Shown here in pieces: positions 1 to 9,302 of a stretch of 64,000 nt of DNA. The stretch lies in the NCBI GenBank assembly GCA_016712505.1, contig JADJQY010000001.1, forward strand, positions 744,001 through 808,000, read 5' to 3'. Position 1 is the stretch's first letter; every line of letters begins with the position of its first letter. The notes under the pieces were generated by a model. That model did not search any database. It had not been told where the DNA came from and saw only the letters and a list, made by a program, of their open reading frames with translations. The stretch is from Candidatus Eiseniibacteriota bacterium (GTDB lineage: Bacteria; Eisenbacteria; RBG-16-71-46; CAIMUX01). The position numbers and the translations under genes are program-made.

Positions 1-346
1 CCTCGGCCATCTCCCGCAGCACCGTGTAGGGGTGCCCGAACGGATAGCGCACCAGGACGCCGGTCACCGGCTCCCACTCCGCGCACTGACGGATCGGACC
101 GCTCGGCGGCTGCGTGGCCGTCACCCCGGCGCCGATCGTGTGGCGCAGTGCCTCTTCTTCCGTGGTCATCCCGATCGGAAGCGGATTCTGCTCCGGAGGA
201 TCGGTGATCACGGCTCGCGTGTCAGGGTCGGCAGTCGCCTGGGTCGTGACGATCGACGAGACGCTCGTGCTCACCCCCGCCGCGAGCAGGATCGAGAGGA
301 GCGTGTGAGCTTCGGGGCGGTCCGTGGCCATCCGGCGGAGCAACAT
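1..346 (-). CDS. Agmatine deiminase / peptidyl-arginine deiminase family protein, N-terminal part
   Basis: A partial gene: only the first 115 codons are inside the window and the catalytic domain lies off the left edge. Translation from the ATG at 346 gives a basic, hydrophobic leader of about 30 residues consistent with export, then a linker, then CAEWEPVTGVLVRYPFG, the usual opening of the PPAD-type guanidino-group hydrolase fold. Family members hydrolyse agmatine or peptidyl-arginine to citrulline-type products with release of ammonia. An AGGA element about ten bases upstream could be the ribosome site. None of the catalytic Cys, His or Asp residues is visible, so agmatine and protein arginine cannot be told apart as substrate. 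The exported N-terminus favours an extracellular role. Confidence 0.7.
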   Translation of the reverse strand, partial: MLLRRMATDRPEAHTLLSILLAAGVSTSVSSIVTTQATADPDTRAVITDPPEQNPLPIGMTTEEEALRHTIGAGVTATQPPSGPIRQCAEWEPVTGVLVRYPFGHPYTVLREMAE

Positions 347-562
347 AGGACATCCTGTGGATAGAGGACTGGATGCAGACCAGCCGCGACGGAGATGCGT
401 CGCGAGGAGCGTGTCCAATCATATCGGATGTTCCACGCGCCTGGCTAGGGCTCTGCGAGGCAGCGGGGGAAGGCGCCGGTTCGCCATGAATGCGATAATG
501 CGCTCAATGCAATCGATTTAAGAAAATGAATCTCGAAACGGTGGTGGGCGGGGAAGAGGAGA

Positions 563-1843
563 TCAGGCAGCGTGCCGGACGTCCGCGGCCTGGCGGGAGG
601 CGGGCAGCTCGAACCAGAAGCACGACCCCTGGCCGGACTCGCTGGTCACACCGATCTCGCCTCCCATCAGCTCGACCAATCGGCGGGAGATCGCCAGGCC
701 GAGTCCGGTGCCGCCATAGTGGCGGGCATCGGAGGTACCGATCTGGGTGAAGCGCTCGAACAGCGACCCGATCTTGTCCGCCGGGATGCCGATTCCGGTG
801 TCGACCACCTCGATGCGTACTCGATCGCCCCCCTCGGCCCCTTCTGTTCCCTCCGCGATCCGAGCGCGCACGGTCACGGTGCCCCGATGAGTGAACTTCA
901 CCGCGTTGCCGATCAGATTGTGCAGCACCTGGCGGACCCGAGCCGGGTCGCCCTGGGCGATCGCTCGGTTGAGTCCGAGTACATCGAGGTGAAGGTCGAT
1001 CTCCTTGGCCGCGGCGAGCGGGGTGAGGAGCGAGATGCCATCTCGAAGTGTCCGCTCGAGGTCGAAGGGGGCGATCTCCATCTCGAACCGCCCGGCCTCC
1101 ATCTTCGAGAAGTCGAGGATGTCATTCAGGATCCGGAGCATCGCCTGGCCGGAGGTATAGATCGTCCGTACCCACTCCCCGTGCTCGCCGGGGAGGCGGG
1201 CCTCCACCAGCAGCGAGGCAAAGCCGATGATGCCGTTCATCGGCGTGCGGATCTCGTGACTCATGGTGGCGAGAAACTCGCCCTTCGCCCGCGTGGCCGC
1301 CACCGCGCGGTCTCGCGCGGCCTGCAGGTCGGCCTCGTGTTTGTGCCGGGCCACCACCACCGAAACGTGCGAGGCGATCGCCTGCGCCAGGCGGGTCTCG
1401 TCCGGGCTCGGCGCGTAGACCTCGTCCCAGTAGAGCATGAACTTGCCCAGTAGACGGCCTTCGTGCACCAGCGGGATGAATGAGAGGGATCGGACCCCCT
1501 CGTTCCGGACAACATCGATCAGGCCGGCGAGTGAGGGTTCGTCAAGAGCGTCCGGGATCACCACCGGCTGCGGGTCGGGATCCTCGAGTGACCAGGGGGA
1601 GTGCCCCTCCACCGCGGCGCGATAGCCATCGGAGAGGCCCTGCCAGGCGACGAACCGCATGGCTCCATCGCGCAGCAGGAGCACCGCAGATCGATCCGGG
1701 GCGATGGTGCTGCGCACGCCGTCGATCGCAAGCTGGCAAACGCCGTCGACATCCGCCGCGCGCACGATCTGCTCGCTCATCCGCTGGAGCGCTTCGACCT
1801 GGGCAAGCCTTCGGTGGACGGTCTGCGACTTCCTGCGGGGCAC
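563..1843 (-). CDS. GAF-domain sensor histidine kinase
   Basis: A soluble sensor kinase of 426 residues from the GTG at 1843, which follows AGGAGG closely; a TTG at 1912 would add 23 residues. An N-terminal GAF domain (about residues 25-170) is followed by a short coiled coil and the HisKA domain, with H-box SHEIRTPMNGIIG and phospho-acceptor His near residue 196. The HATPase domain shows the N box NLIGNAVKF, G1 DTGIGIP and G2 GTGLGLAIS. There is no transmembrane segment and no receiver domain, so the kinase probably senses a cytoplasmic ligand or redox signal and phosphorylates an unlinked response regulator. No regulator gene lies nearby, which makes this an orphan kinase. The family call is certain; signal and output are unknown. 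Confidence 0.93.
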   Translation of the reverse strand: MPRRKSQTVHRRLAQVEALQRMSEQIVRAADVDGVCQLAIDGVRSTIAPDRSAVLLLRDGAMRFVAWQGLSDGYRAAVEGHSPWSLEDPDPQPVVIPDALDEPSLAGLIDVVRNEGVRSLSFIPLVHEGRLLGKFMLYWDEVYAPSPDETRLAQAIASHVSVVVARHKHEADLQAARDRAVAATRAKGEFLATMSHEIRTPMNGIIGFASLLVEARLPGEHGEWVRTIYTSGQAMLRILNDILDFSKMEAGRFEMEIAPFDLERTLRDGISLLTPLAAAKEIDLHLDVLGLNRAIAQGDPARVRQVLHNLIGNAVKFTHRGTVTVRARIAEGTEGAEGGDRVRIEVVDTGIGIPADKIGSLFERFTQIGTSDARHYGGTGLGLAISRRLVELMGGEIGVTSESGQGSCFWFELPASRQAADVRHAA

Positions 1844-2049
1844 CAGTCCTCCTGCGGTGTACGTCTGGGACAGCGGGAGGCCCGGCCAAATGCTTATCGG
1901 CCCCCCGGACAAGCATCGGACGTCGCGGCACGTGTCTGAATCTCAGGAACGCGTTCAATGAACTTTGCGTTAGGGCCAGCTGGGTGAAACCGCGCAGAGC
2001 GGAAAGGCCTGCTCGTTCCGGTGTTTCGAATGGGCGCGGAGGGGGCGAA

Positions 2050-2844
2050 CTAGCGCGGCCGGCGGCGCTGGGTGAAAAGCCACTCGATGAAGCCGCCCGA
2101 GGCATAGGCCGGATCCCATGCGCCGTGACCGATCCCGGGCAACTCGCTGTAGTGGACGTCTGCTCCCAAGCGGCCGAGAGCGAGATGCGCCTGTCGGGAA
2201 TGCTCGACGTTGACCACCGGGTCCTCTTCGCCGTGGAAGATCCAGGTGGGAAGCCGCTGCAGACGGCGAGCCAGGAAGGCGAGACTGTCCGCGGCAGTTC
2301 CGTGGCGCGCGTCGTGCACTACCAGCTCGCCGTCGGGCAAGCCGGGGGAGCTTCGGTGCAGCACCCAGCCGCAAATCGGGGCCAGCGCGGCGTAGCGTTC
2401 GGGATCTCGATAGGCCAGGAACCAGGCTCCGTTTCCACCCATCGAAAGGCCGGTCAGGTAGACGCGATCCGGATCGCAGTGGAAGTCGCGCATGGTCTGA
2501 TCGAGGGAGGTGAGCGCGATCGCCGCGGCCGGACCGTTCCAGGCCTGCTCCGCGGGACACTGAGGAAAGACGACCAGCGCCGGCCAGCGAGCGGGGTTGG
2601 CCCGAATCGCCGGCGCGAGCCCGACCAACGTCGGTCGAAGGCCGTCGCTGCCTCTTTCTCCTGACCCGTGGAGAGCCAGGATCACCGGCCAGTCGGTCCG
2701 TGTTGCGTAATCGGCCGGAACGTAGATCTGGTACCGGTAGTCGGTCCCTTCCACGCGCGCGACCCGGTCGAGGAAGCCGGTTTCGGCAGCGTCGGAGTTC
2801 GATCCGGCGAAGAGCGCAGTCATCAGAATCAGCAATACCTTCAT
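2050..2844 (-). CDS. Secreted alpha/beta-hydrolase (predicted esterase/peptidase)
   Basis: A 264-residue exported hydrolase. The start at 2844 gives a clean signal peptide, MKVLLILMTALFAG then SDAA. The body shows LALHGSGERG (oxyanion-hole region), nucleophile elbow GLSMGG with the catalytic Ser, and HGEEDPVV and GIGHGAWD carrying the probable acid and His. This arrangement matches the LpqC/PHB-depolymerase-like predicted peptidases, which are secreted ester hydrolases acting on small or polymeric esters. It stands alone and is divergent from the gene at 3020. The substrate cannot be read from the sequence. Confidence 0.88.
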   Translation of the reverse strand: MKVLLILMTALFAGSNSDAAETGFLDRVARVEGTDYRYQIYVPADYATRTDWPVILALHGSGERGSDGLRPTLVGLAPAIRANPARWPALVVFPQCPAEQAWNGPAAAIALTSLDQTMRDFHCDPDRVYLTGLSMGGNGAWFLAYRDPERYAALAPICGWVLHRSSPGLPDGELVVHDARHGTAADSLAFLARRLQRLPTWIFHGEEDPVVNVEHSRQAHLALGRLGADVHYSELPGIGHGAWDPAYASGGFIEWLFTQRRRPR

Positions 2845-3019
2845 CGATCGTGCCCTGGTTGAACGTCGGGCGGGACTGTAGCACGTCAACGGCGGGAGCG
2901 CATTTTGATCCTCCGTTGAGGCCGCTGCCTGGTCTAGAATTCACCGGCTTCCGCTCGATCCCGGCGCCGGCCGTGGTGGGGGGCGCGGGGCTCTTTCATT
3001 TCCGCTGGGAGGAGTACAG

Positions 3020-4357
3020 ATGAAGATTGGAGTTCAGGTTTGCGCACTGCTCGCGCTGTGCGCCAGCGTCGCCTCGGCGCAGCCGTCGGCGACCGCAGTG
3101 GTCGGCCGTTTCAAGAAGTCGCCGGTGACCGAGGTCAAGGTGATCAACACGACCAAGGAGTGGGATGCCAAGGCACAGAAGTACTACTGGAAGGTCAGCC
3201 TGGTGAAATCGCAGCCGGTGCCGCCGGCCGAGGTCGACGGGCTCGCCGGCGTCACGCTCTTGACCCATGTCGTGGCCGACTATGACCTTGGCAGCGAGTC
3301 CCCATACTGGAGCGGGGTCACCTTCACCGAATACAAAGGGATCGACCTGCCGACCCCCAGCGCCGGTGATCTCTCCGCCCTGCTCGAACAGGCCCGAGGA
3401 GCGCAGCCCATGCAGTTCTTCCGGAGCACCGCGGGGAAGATCGGCCTCGATCGTGCCTGGACCGACGAACCCAATCCGGAGTGGCTCAATCCGAAAAAGC
3501 TCCGCTTCCGGGCAAAGATGATCTTCCGTCAGGAGGTGAGCAACACCGAGGTGGGGGAGATCGAGGCGCCGATCAACGTGACCCTGACTCGCCCCTCGCT
3601 GAAGGGCGACTGGGCGATCGATTGGATCGAGCAGGTCGTCGAATCGCAGACCGAGCTGCGGCGTATGCCGATGTCCCAGGCGGGAGCCGGGGCGGTCACC
3701 ATGACCGACGCCGGGCCGGAAGCCGCGGCCAAGGCCGAACTCGCCCGTCTCAAGGTGCCGCAGGCGCCGAAGTTCGTCACCGGGGAGGCGCTGGCGCGTG
3801 ACCTGATCACCATGCTCCACAACCTCGATCGCCAGCAGTACCAGCAGTATCTGGCCATGACGGTCTCGCCCGCGATGCGCTGCTCCGGCTGCGCTCACGC
3901 CACCAACGAGAACGGCACGCGCTTCATCGAAATGGTGCTGAACAACGCCTACGACGGGGCGGGGACCTTTCGCGCCCAGTACTGCATGGAACCCAACGGG
4001 CTGGCGGACGAGAACGGAGCCATCTTCTGGAAGAACAAGGATGGCAGTGCCGAGTCACAGATCGTCTATGCCAAGGAAGGCGGGACCTACTGGGTGACCG
4101 GCATGATCCTCGGCGTTCGGAAGGATGCGCAGGCCGAAGCGCAACTCGCGGCGATCGGTTGCGAGGATGACCTAGGTCGCGCCTCGGGTCAGGCCGGGAC
4201 GTGGCAGGCGGGCGACCAGGTGCTGGTCGAGGAGAACGGCACCTGGTACCCGTCGGTCGTGCTGAAGGTGCGGCCGGGCGAGTACTTCATTCACTACGAG
4301 GGGTACTCCGACTCCTACGATCTGTGGGTCGGGCCGGAGCGGGTGAAGGCGCGGTAG
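3020..4357 (+). CDS. Secreted protein with C-terminal Tudor/agenet-like domain
   Basis: 445 residues with a signal peptide (MKIGVQVCALLALCASVASA) and GGAGG eight bases before the ATG. The central 350 residues match no family I recognise; they include a CSGCAH pair of cysteines and a further cysteine pair. The last 50 residues form a compact domain with the pattern W..GD.VLVEENGTWYPS, then IHYEGYSDSYDLWV and a final Arg. This is the hallmark of the Tudor/chromo-like beta-barrel found as a C-terminal module in some bacterial exported proteins, where it probably binds a ligand or peptide rather than histone tails. It converges with the efflux operon across a strong hairpin. Function unknown. Confidence 0.8.
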   Translation: MKIGVQVCALLALCASVASAQPSATAVVGRFKKSPVTEVKVINTTKEWDAKAQKYYWKVSLVKSQPVPPAEVDGLAGVTLLTHVVADYDLGSESPYWSGVTFTEYKGIDLPTPSAGDLSALLEQARGAQPMQFFRSTAGKIGLDRAWTDEPNPEWLNPKKLRFRAKMIFRQEVSNTEVGEIEAPINVTLTRPSLKGDWAIDWIEQVVESQTELRRMPMSQAGAGAVTMTDAGPEAAAKAELARLKVPQAPKFVTGEALARDLITMLHNLDRQQYQQYLAMTVSPAMRCSGCAHATNENGTRFIEMVLNNAYDGAGTFRAQYCMEPNGLADENGAIFWKNKDGSAESQIVYAKEGGTYWVTGMILGVRKDAQAEAQLAAIGCEDDLGRASGQAGTWQAGDQVLVEENGTWYPSVVLKVRPGEYFIHYEGYSDSYDLWVGPERVKAR

Positions 4358-4377
4358 GTCGAATAGGTCGCGGCGCA

Positions 4378-4402
4378 CCCCGCGGACCTGAGGTCCGCGG
4401 GG
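4378..4402. terminator. Hairpin between convergent genes
   Basis: A perfect 12-bp inverted repeat (CCCCGCGGACCT and its complement around one central base) lies between the stop of the Tudor-like gene and the stop of the MacB permease gene. It has no T-tract on either strand. Its place between two convergent ends suggests a shared bidirectional terminator or transcript-end stabiliser. Confidence 0.55.
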
Positions 4403-4403
4403 G

Positions 4404-5627
4404 CTACTCGTAGCGCAGGGCCTCGATCGGGTCGAAGCCGGCGGCGCGGCGTGCGGGCCAGACGCCGAAGAGCACGCCGATCACGCCGGAGAAGGCAAAG
4501 GCCACCGCGACCGAGGTCCAGTCGACCGAGGTGTTCCAGTTCCAGGCAACATGCATCAGCGTCGCCGCGCCGGCGCCGAGGCCGATCCCGACCAGCCCGC
4601 CGAGCACGCAGAGCACCACTGCCTCGATCAGGAACTGGAGCAGGATGTTCTCGCGCGTCGCTCCGATCGCCTTCCGAAGTCCGATTTCCCGGGTCCGCTC
4701 GGTCACCGAGACGAGCATGATGTTCATGATGCCGATCCCGCCGACGAGCAGACTGACGGTGGCGATTCCAGCCAGGAGGAGGGTGAACACCTGGGTCGTC
4801 TCGCCGAGCGTATTCAGGAAGTCGGCCTGGCTGCGAATGCTGAAGTCGTCGGCCTGATCGGAGTCGAGCCGGTGCTCGCGGCGCAAGATCTTCTGGATCT
4901 CGGCCATGGTGGCCGGGATCTCGGCCTCGTTGCGGGCGAGGACGCTGACCGAGCGAAGCCGGTCGCCGCCCATCAGTCGATAGCGGGCGGTCTGGATCGG
5001 GATGAGCACCTGGTCGTCGGGGTTGCCGAAGCCGGCCCCTTGCCCCTTCGAAGCGAGCACCCCGATCACCTCGAACTGCCCGCCCCCGATCCGCACCTTC
5101 TGTCCGAGGATCGCCTGTGGCGTGGGAAGGCCGAGATCGGTCAGCACCTGTGAGCCGACCACCGCGACCCGGCGGCGGGCGGCGTCATCTCCTTCGGTGA
5201 ACATCCGCCCCGCGCCGATGGTGTAGATCCGCACCTCGAGGTAGTTGGGGGTGACCCCAGCGATCGTGGTGTTGGTGTTCTTCCCCTGATACTGCACCTG
5301 CAGCGATCGGCTCATCTCGGGCTGCACCGCGGCGAAGGTGGTGCCGCGTTCGAGTAGCGCCTCTGAGTCGTCGATCGAGAGTTCGGCGCGATCGGAGGCC
5401 GAGGCGATCCGCCCCGGGCCGAATCCCTGGCCGGGCGAGACGGTGAGGAGCGTCGTGCCGAGGGCGGCAATGCGGGCATTGACCGCCTTCTGCGCCCCCT
5501 GCCCAAGGGCGACCATCGCGATGACCGCCGCCACCCCGATCACGATCCCGAGCATGGTCAGGAGCGAGCGGAGCTTGTTCGCCCGGAGCGCATCGAGCGC
5601 GACCCGGAAGGTCTCCCCGAGCATCAT
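4404..5627 (-). CDS. MacB-type ABC transporter permease (FtsX fold)
   Basis: 407 residues: one N-terminal membrane helix (SLLTMLGIVIGVAAVIAMVA), a large periplasmic MacB_PCD domain (about residues 45-250) and three C-terminal helices with the FtsX motif ERTREIGLRKAIGA. It is the permease half of a mechanotransmission ABC exporter that works with a periplasmic adaptor and TolC. In E. coli MacB the ATPase is fused to the N-terminus of this permease; here it is not, and the ATPase sits at the head of the operon joined to TolC. The ATG overlaps the adaptor stop (ATGA), implying translational coupling. A second ATG follows at once, so the start is uncertain by one codon. Probable cargo: peptides, lipids, toxins or drugs. 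Confidence 0.95.
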   Translation of the reverse strand: MMLGETFRVALDALRANKLRSLLTMLGIVIGVAAVIAMVALGQGAQKAVNARIAALGTTLLTVSPGQGFGPGRIASASDRAELSIDDSEALLERGTTFAAVQPEMSRSLQVQYQGKNTNTTIAGVTPNYLEVRIYTIGAGRMFTEGDDAARRRVAVVGSQVLTDLGLPTPQAILGQKVRIGGGQFEVIGVLASKGQGAGFGNPDDQVLIPIQTARYRLMGGDRLRSVSVLARNEAEIPATMAEIQKILRREHRLDSDQADDFSIRSQADFLNTLGETTQVFTLLLAGIATVSLLVGGIGIMNIMLVSVTERTREIGLRKAIGATRENILLQFLIEAVVLCVLGGLVGIGLGAGAATLMHVAWNWNTSVDWTSVAVAFAFSGVIGVLFGVWPARRAAGFDPIEALRYE

Positions 5628-6898
5628 GAGGTCTTCCTCCCCGCCGGCTTCACCGGGCGGTTGTTGCCAGTGCCGGTCCCGCTGCCCGAGCGGCCGGAGG
5701 AGCCACCGGCCGATCCTCCGGTCATCCCGGGGACCCCACCGACGCGCGAGCGGATCTGCTCCTGGGTCTGCGCGCGCTTCTGTTGCAGTTCGACCGCCGC
5801 GAGGAGCACGGTCGATTCGCCCGCGGCCAGGCCGGACTCGATCTCGATGTAGTCGTAGTCGCTCAGACCGGTCTTCACCTGGCGAATCGCATAGCCGGTT
5901 CCGTCCTGGATCACGACGAAGCGGGCGCGCGGTCCCCCTTCCAGGGTCGAGGCGTCGAGCGCGAGGGTGTGGGCGACTGCGCGGAGCGACTGCGCGGAAT
6001 CGACCGCGTCGATCGGAACCGCCACGACGTCCCGTCGGGCATCGACCTCGATCGTGACCTCACCGTTCATCCCGGGCATCAGCAGGCCCTCGCGGTTCTC
6101 GATCGCGACCAGTACGGGGAAGAGGGTCACCGACTGCTGGACCACCGCCTGCGGCTCGATCTTCTCCACCGTCCCTTGGAGGGTGCGGTCGGAGTGGGCG
6201 TCGACCACCACCTCCGCCTTCTGCCCGGCGTGTACGCGCCCGATGTCGGACTCCGGCACCAGCGTCCGGAGGCGCACCCGGGAGAGGTCCGCCATGCTGA
6301 GCAACGTGGTCCCTCCGCTGACCGAAGAGGTGGCCGAGGAGATCACCTGGCCGACCGAGACCGGCTTGGCCAGCACCGTCCCGGCGATCGGTGCGGTGAC
6401 GGTGGCGTCGTCGAGCCGCTGCTGGGCCAGATCGAGATCGGCCCGCGCGCGGATCAGGGTCGACTGCGCATTGGCATCCTCGATCACCGCACTCTCTCGC
6501 TCGACCACGGTGATCACCCGACCGGCGAAGAGGCCGTCGGCGCGGGTCTTCTGCGCGGTGGCGATGGTGGCCCGTGCTTCGGACGCGGTGAGCGCCGCCC
6601 TGGCCTGGTCGTACTCATTGCGCACATCGCGGGTATCGACCTGGACGAGCAACTCTCCAGCCTCCACCACCGAGCCGATCTCGACCGGCATGCGGACGAT
6701 CTGTCCCGAGGCCTTCGACTTCACCTCCACCAGGTTGATCGGCTCGACCGTGCCGGTCGCCTCGACGCTGAGCACGATGTCGCGTCGTTCGGCCGTCTCG
6801 ACCGGAATCACCGATGCGGTGTCCTTCGCCTTCGCGCAGCCGAGGGCGAAGGTGGTCACCGCGAGGAGCAGGGTTCTCTGCCAGGAACGGGTCGACAT
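5624..6898 (-). CDS. MacA/RND-type periplasmic adaptor lipoprotein
   Basis: 424 residues with a signal peptide ending in lipobox ALGC (Cys 21), so probably a lipoprotein of the periplasmic face. Order: a first lipoyl half with EATGTVEPINLVEVKSKASG, an alpha-helical hairpin (about residues 100-165), a second lipoyl half with TVTAPIAGTVL, then beta-barrel and membrane-proximal domains. The Gly- and Ser-rich C-terminus is low complexity. Adaptors of this type link the inner-membrane ABC permease to the TolC channel. The gene follows the ATPase-TolC gene by 114 bp and overlaps the permease gene by four bases, giving a three-gene efflux operon read leftward. Confidence 0.95.
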   Translation of the reverse strand: MSTRSWQRTLLLAVTTFALGCAKAKDTASVIPVETAERRDIVLSVEATGTVEPINLVEVKSKASGQIVRMPVEIGSVVEAGELLVQVDTRDVRNEYDQARAALTASEARATIATAQKTRADGLFAGRVITVVERESAVIEDANAQSTLIRARADLDLAQQRLDDATVTAPIAGTVLAKPVSVGQVISSATSSVSGGTTLLSMADLSRVRLRTLVPESDIGRVHAGQKAEVVVDAHSDRTLQGTVEKIEPQAVVQQSVTLFPVLVAIENREGLLMPGMNGEVTIEVDARRDVVAVPIDAVDSAQSLRAVAHTLALDASTLEGGPRARFVVIQDGTGYAIRQVKTGLSDYDYIEIESGLAAGESTVLLAAVELQQKRAQTQEQIRSRVGGVPGMTGGSAGGSSGRSGSGTGTGNNRPVKPAGRKTS

Positions 6899-7012
6899 GT
6901 CGTTTCCTTTCGATCTGGGCGCGATCCCGCCGGGACCACGCCGCGTGGCGATCGAGCCTCTGCCATTGCGAACTGGCCCTGGTCGTCGCGAACTAGCCTC
7001 GGTCTGTACGGA

Positions 7013-9127
7013 CTAGAGCGCGATTCCGAGCAAGGCCTCGAGCTGGGCGCGCGCGATGCGCTGGTCGTAACGTGCCTGGATCAGGGCCTGGCGGGCGCTG
7101 TTGAGCTGGGTCTGCGACGAGAGGACCTCGAGCAGGGTGCCAGTGCCGAGTTCGTAGCGTTGGGTCTGTACCCGGAGATCCTCGTCCGCGGAGGTGACGG
7201 TGGCCACCTGCGCCTCGACCTGCGCCGCGGCCAGGCGAAGCGAACCGAGCGATCGGATCAATTCCTCGCGGGCCACCCGTCGCGCGTCTTCGTACGAAGC
7301 CTGGGCATTCGCTTCCGCGACATCGGCTCGCACCAGGGCCGCCTCCCGTTGGTAGCGATCCCAGATCGGTAGCGAAAGCGAGAGGCGGAACGAGCCGCTG
7401 TAGGAGAGATTCTCCGCGGCGTAGCTGATCCCGTCGTCGCTGCCCGATCCTCCCCGGCTGTAGCTCGCAGAGAGCGAAGGGAGGTAGGCGGTCCAGGCGG
7501 CGTTCTTGACCGCCTGCGCGGCTACGAGCTGGGCGGAGGCTTGGGTGACGGCCGGGCCTTGCTCCGCCAGACGCGCCAGTTCTGCCTCACCCTCTCGGAT
7601 CGGATCGGGCTCCGGATCGACCAGCTCGGCCGCCGTGACCGGTTCGTCCGCGGCGATCATACGGGTCAGTCCCGCCTCGGCCACCCGCTTCTGATTCTCC
7701 GCCTGGGCCAGCGAGAGCTGGGCGCTCCGGAGTTGGATCGCGGTGCGCAGGGAGTCGGAGATGGTGGCTGTTCCGGCCGTCACCCGCAGCCCCACTGCGT
7801 GCGCCTGCTCTTCTGTCTGGGCGAGCTGGGCGCGAGCGGCGCCGATCCCGTCGTTCGCCGCCAGAACCGCGTAGTACTGCTGCTTCACCGAGAGTGCGAT
7901 CCGGAAACGGGTCGCGACCGCGCTCGCTTCGGCCGCGCTCTGGTTGGCCTTCGCTTCCTTGAGGGCCAGGATCCGCTCGCCGCCGGAGAAGAGTTCGAGG
8001 TTCATCGAGAGCCCGAGATTCGACGACCAGGGAGTGCTCGGAGTCGTGATGATCTGTCCGTTTTCCACCCTTGTGCCCCCCGCACTCGACGGGAGCTGTC
8101 GAGACGCGCCGGCCGAGAGCGAGAGAGTGGGGAGGAAAGCGGCGTAGCTCGATTGGACCGTGGCCGCCCCGGTGCGGAGCTGCCCCTGGGCCGCCACGGC
8201 CTCCGGCGCGAGCGACTGGGCGAAGGCGAGCGCCTCGTCGAGCGAGACGACCCTGGGGCCGGGGACGATTCCGGTGGCGGAGGTGATCTCCGGAGATGGG
8301 GGATTCGCGGAGGCGGAGAGTGGGGCCAGGAGGCTCGCGAGGAGCAGCACGAGCGTTGCTCCGAGTGCCGCCAGCGGCGGAGATTGGGCCCTGGGTGTTC
8401 CGCTGCTCCGCAGCCCCCGCGCGGTCGGCTGGTCCGCGGCGATGCGACCGTCGCGGATCAGGACGGTGCGATGAGCGCGTTCCGCGATGTCGTGTTCATG
8501 GGTCACCAGTACGATCGTCTGGCCCTCGGCGTGCAGTCGATCGAACAGTTCCATCACCTCGTCGCCGGTCTTGCTGTCGAGGTTGCCAGTCGGCTCGTCG
8601 GCCAGCAGCAGGGCAGGCCCTCCAACCAGGGCCCGCGCGATCGCGACGCGTTGCCGCTGCCCGCCGGAGAGCTCGTTCGGACGGTGACGCAGGCGATCGG
8701 CCAGGCTCACCCGTTCGAGCGCCGCGGTCGCCCGCAGGCGACGCTCCTTGGCGGACACGCCGGCGTAGAGCAACGGCAACTCCACGTTCTGGAGCGCGCT
8801 CGCCCGGGCGAGAAGGTTGAAGGTCTGGAAGACGAACCCGATCTCGCGGTTGCGCAGTCGGGCGAGTTCTCGCTGATCGAGGTCCGAGACCAGGGCGCCG
8901 TTCAGGCGGTACTCCCCCGCGTCGACGCGATCGAGACAGCCGAGGATGTTCATCAGTGTGCTCTTGCCCGAACCAGATGGGCCCATGATCGCGACATACT
9001 CGTTGCGGGCGATCCTGAGCGTGACTTCGCGGAGGGCGTGCACCGTCTCGGTACCGACCTTGTACTCGCGGCGCAAACCTCGGGTGTCGATGACCGGCGG
9101 GCAAACGGCGATGGCGTCCTGGGGCAT
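7013..9127 (-). CDS. Fusion: MacB-type ABC ATPase joined to TolC-type outer-membrane efflux protein
   Basis: One 704-residue frame from the ATG at 9127, preceded by a near-perfect GGGAGGT. Residues 1-235 are a complete ABC ATPase: Walker A GPSGSGKST (49-57), Q-loop Gln 101, signature LSGGQ (153-157), Walker B LLLADEP (173-179) and switch His 210. Residues 252-274 are a hydrophobic stretch ending in an SASA/N signal-peptidase-like site, preceded by a basic patch. Residues 295-704 are TolC-like, two halves of coiled-coil hairpins and strands. No stop and no ATG start lies between the parts. The ATPase must act in the cytosol and TolC in the outer membrane, so the internal signal is either cleaved to give two proteins, or a stop was lost or an indel joined two genes. 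Adaptor and permease follow downstream. Confidence 0.9.
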   Translation of the reverse strand: MPQDAIAVCPPVIDTRGLRREYKVGTETVHALREVTLRIARNEYVAIMGPSGSGKSTLMNILGCLDRVDAGEYRLNGALVSDLDQRELARLRNREIGFVFQTFNLLARASALQNVELPLLYAGVSAKERRLRATAALERVSLADRLRHRPNELSGGQRQRVAIARALVGGPALLLADEPTGNLDSKTGDEVMELFDRLHAEGQTIVLVTHEHDIAERAHRTVLIRDGRIAADQPTARGLRSSGTPRAQSPPLAALGATLVLLLASLLAPLSASANPPSPEITSATGIVPGPRVVSLDEALAFAQSLAPEAVAAQGQLRTGAATVQSSYAAFLPTLSLSAGASRQLPSSAGGTRVENGQIITTPSTPWSSNLGLSMNLELFSGGERILALKEAKANQSAAEASAVATRFRIALSVKQQYYAVLAANDGIGAARAQLAQTEEQAHAVGLRVTAGTATISDSLRTAIQLRSAQLSLAQAENQKRVAEAGLTRMIAADEPVTAAELVDPEPDPIREGEAELARLAEQGPAVTQASAQLVAAQAVKNAAWTAYLPSLSASYSRGGSGSDDGISYAAENLSYSGSFRLSLSLPIWDRYQREAALVRADVAEANAQASYEDARRVAREELIRSLGSLRLAAAQVEAQVATVTSADEDLRVQTQRYELGTGTLLEVLSSQTQLNSARQALIQARYDQRIARAQLEALLGIAL

Positions 9128-9302
9128 GGGACCTCCCTTCTGTTCCCCTACCGTACGCACGAGGTGTGGCAGAGATGTGGGAGCCGGACGGCATTTTGTG
9201 ATACCCGGGCTGGGGCGACGGCTCACCGGCGGGAAACGAGAGACGCCGGCGGAAGGGCTGCCGGCGTCCAGGTTCCTGCGGGTCGGTTCGGGTGGGAAGG
9301 GG

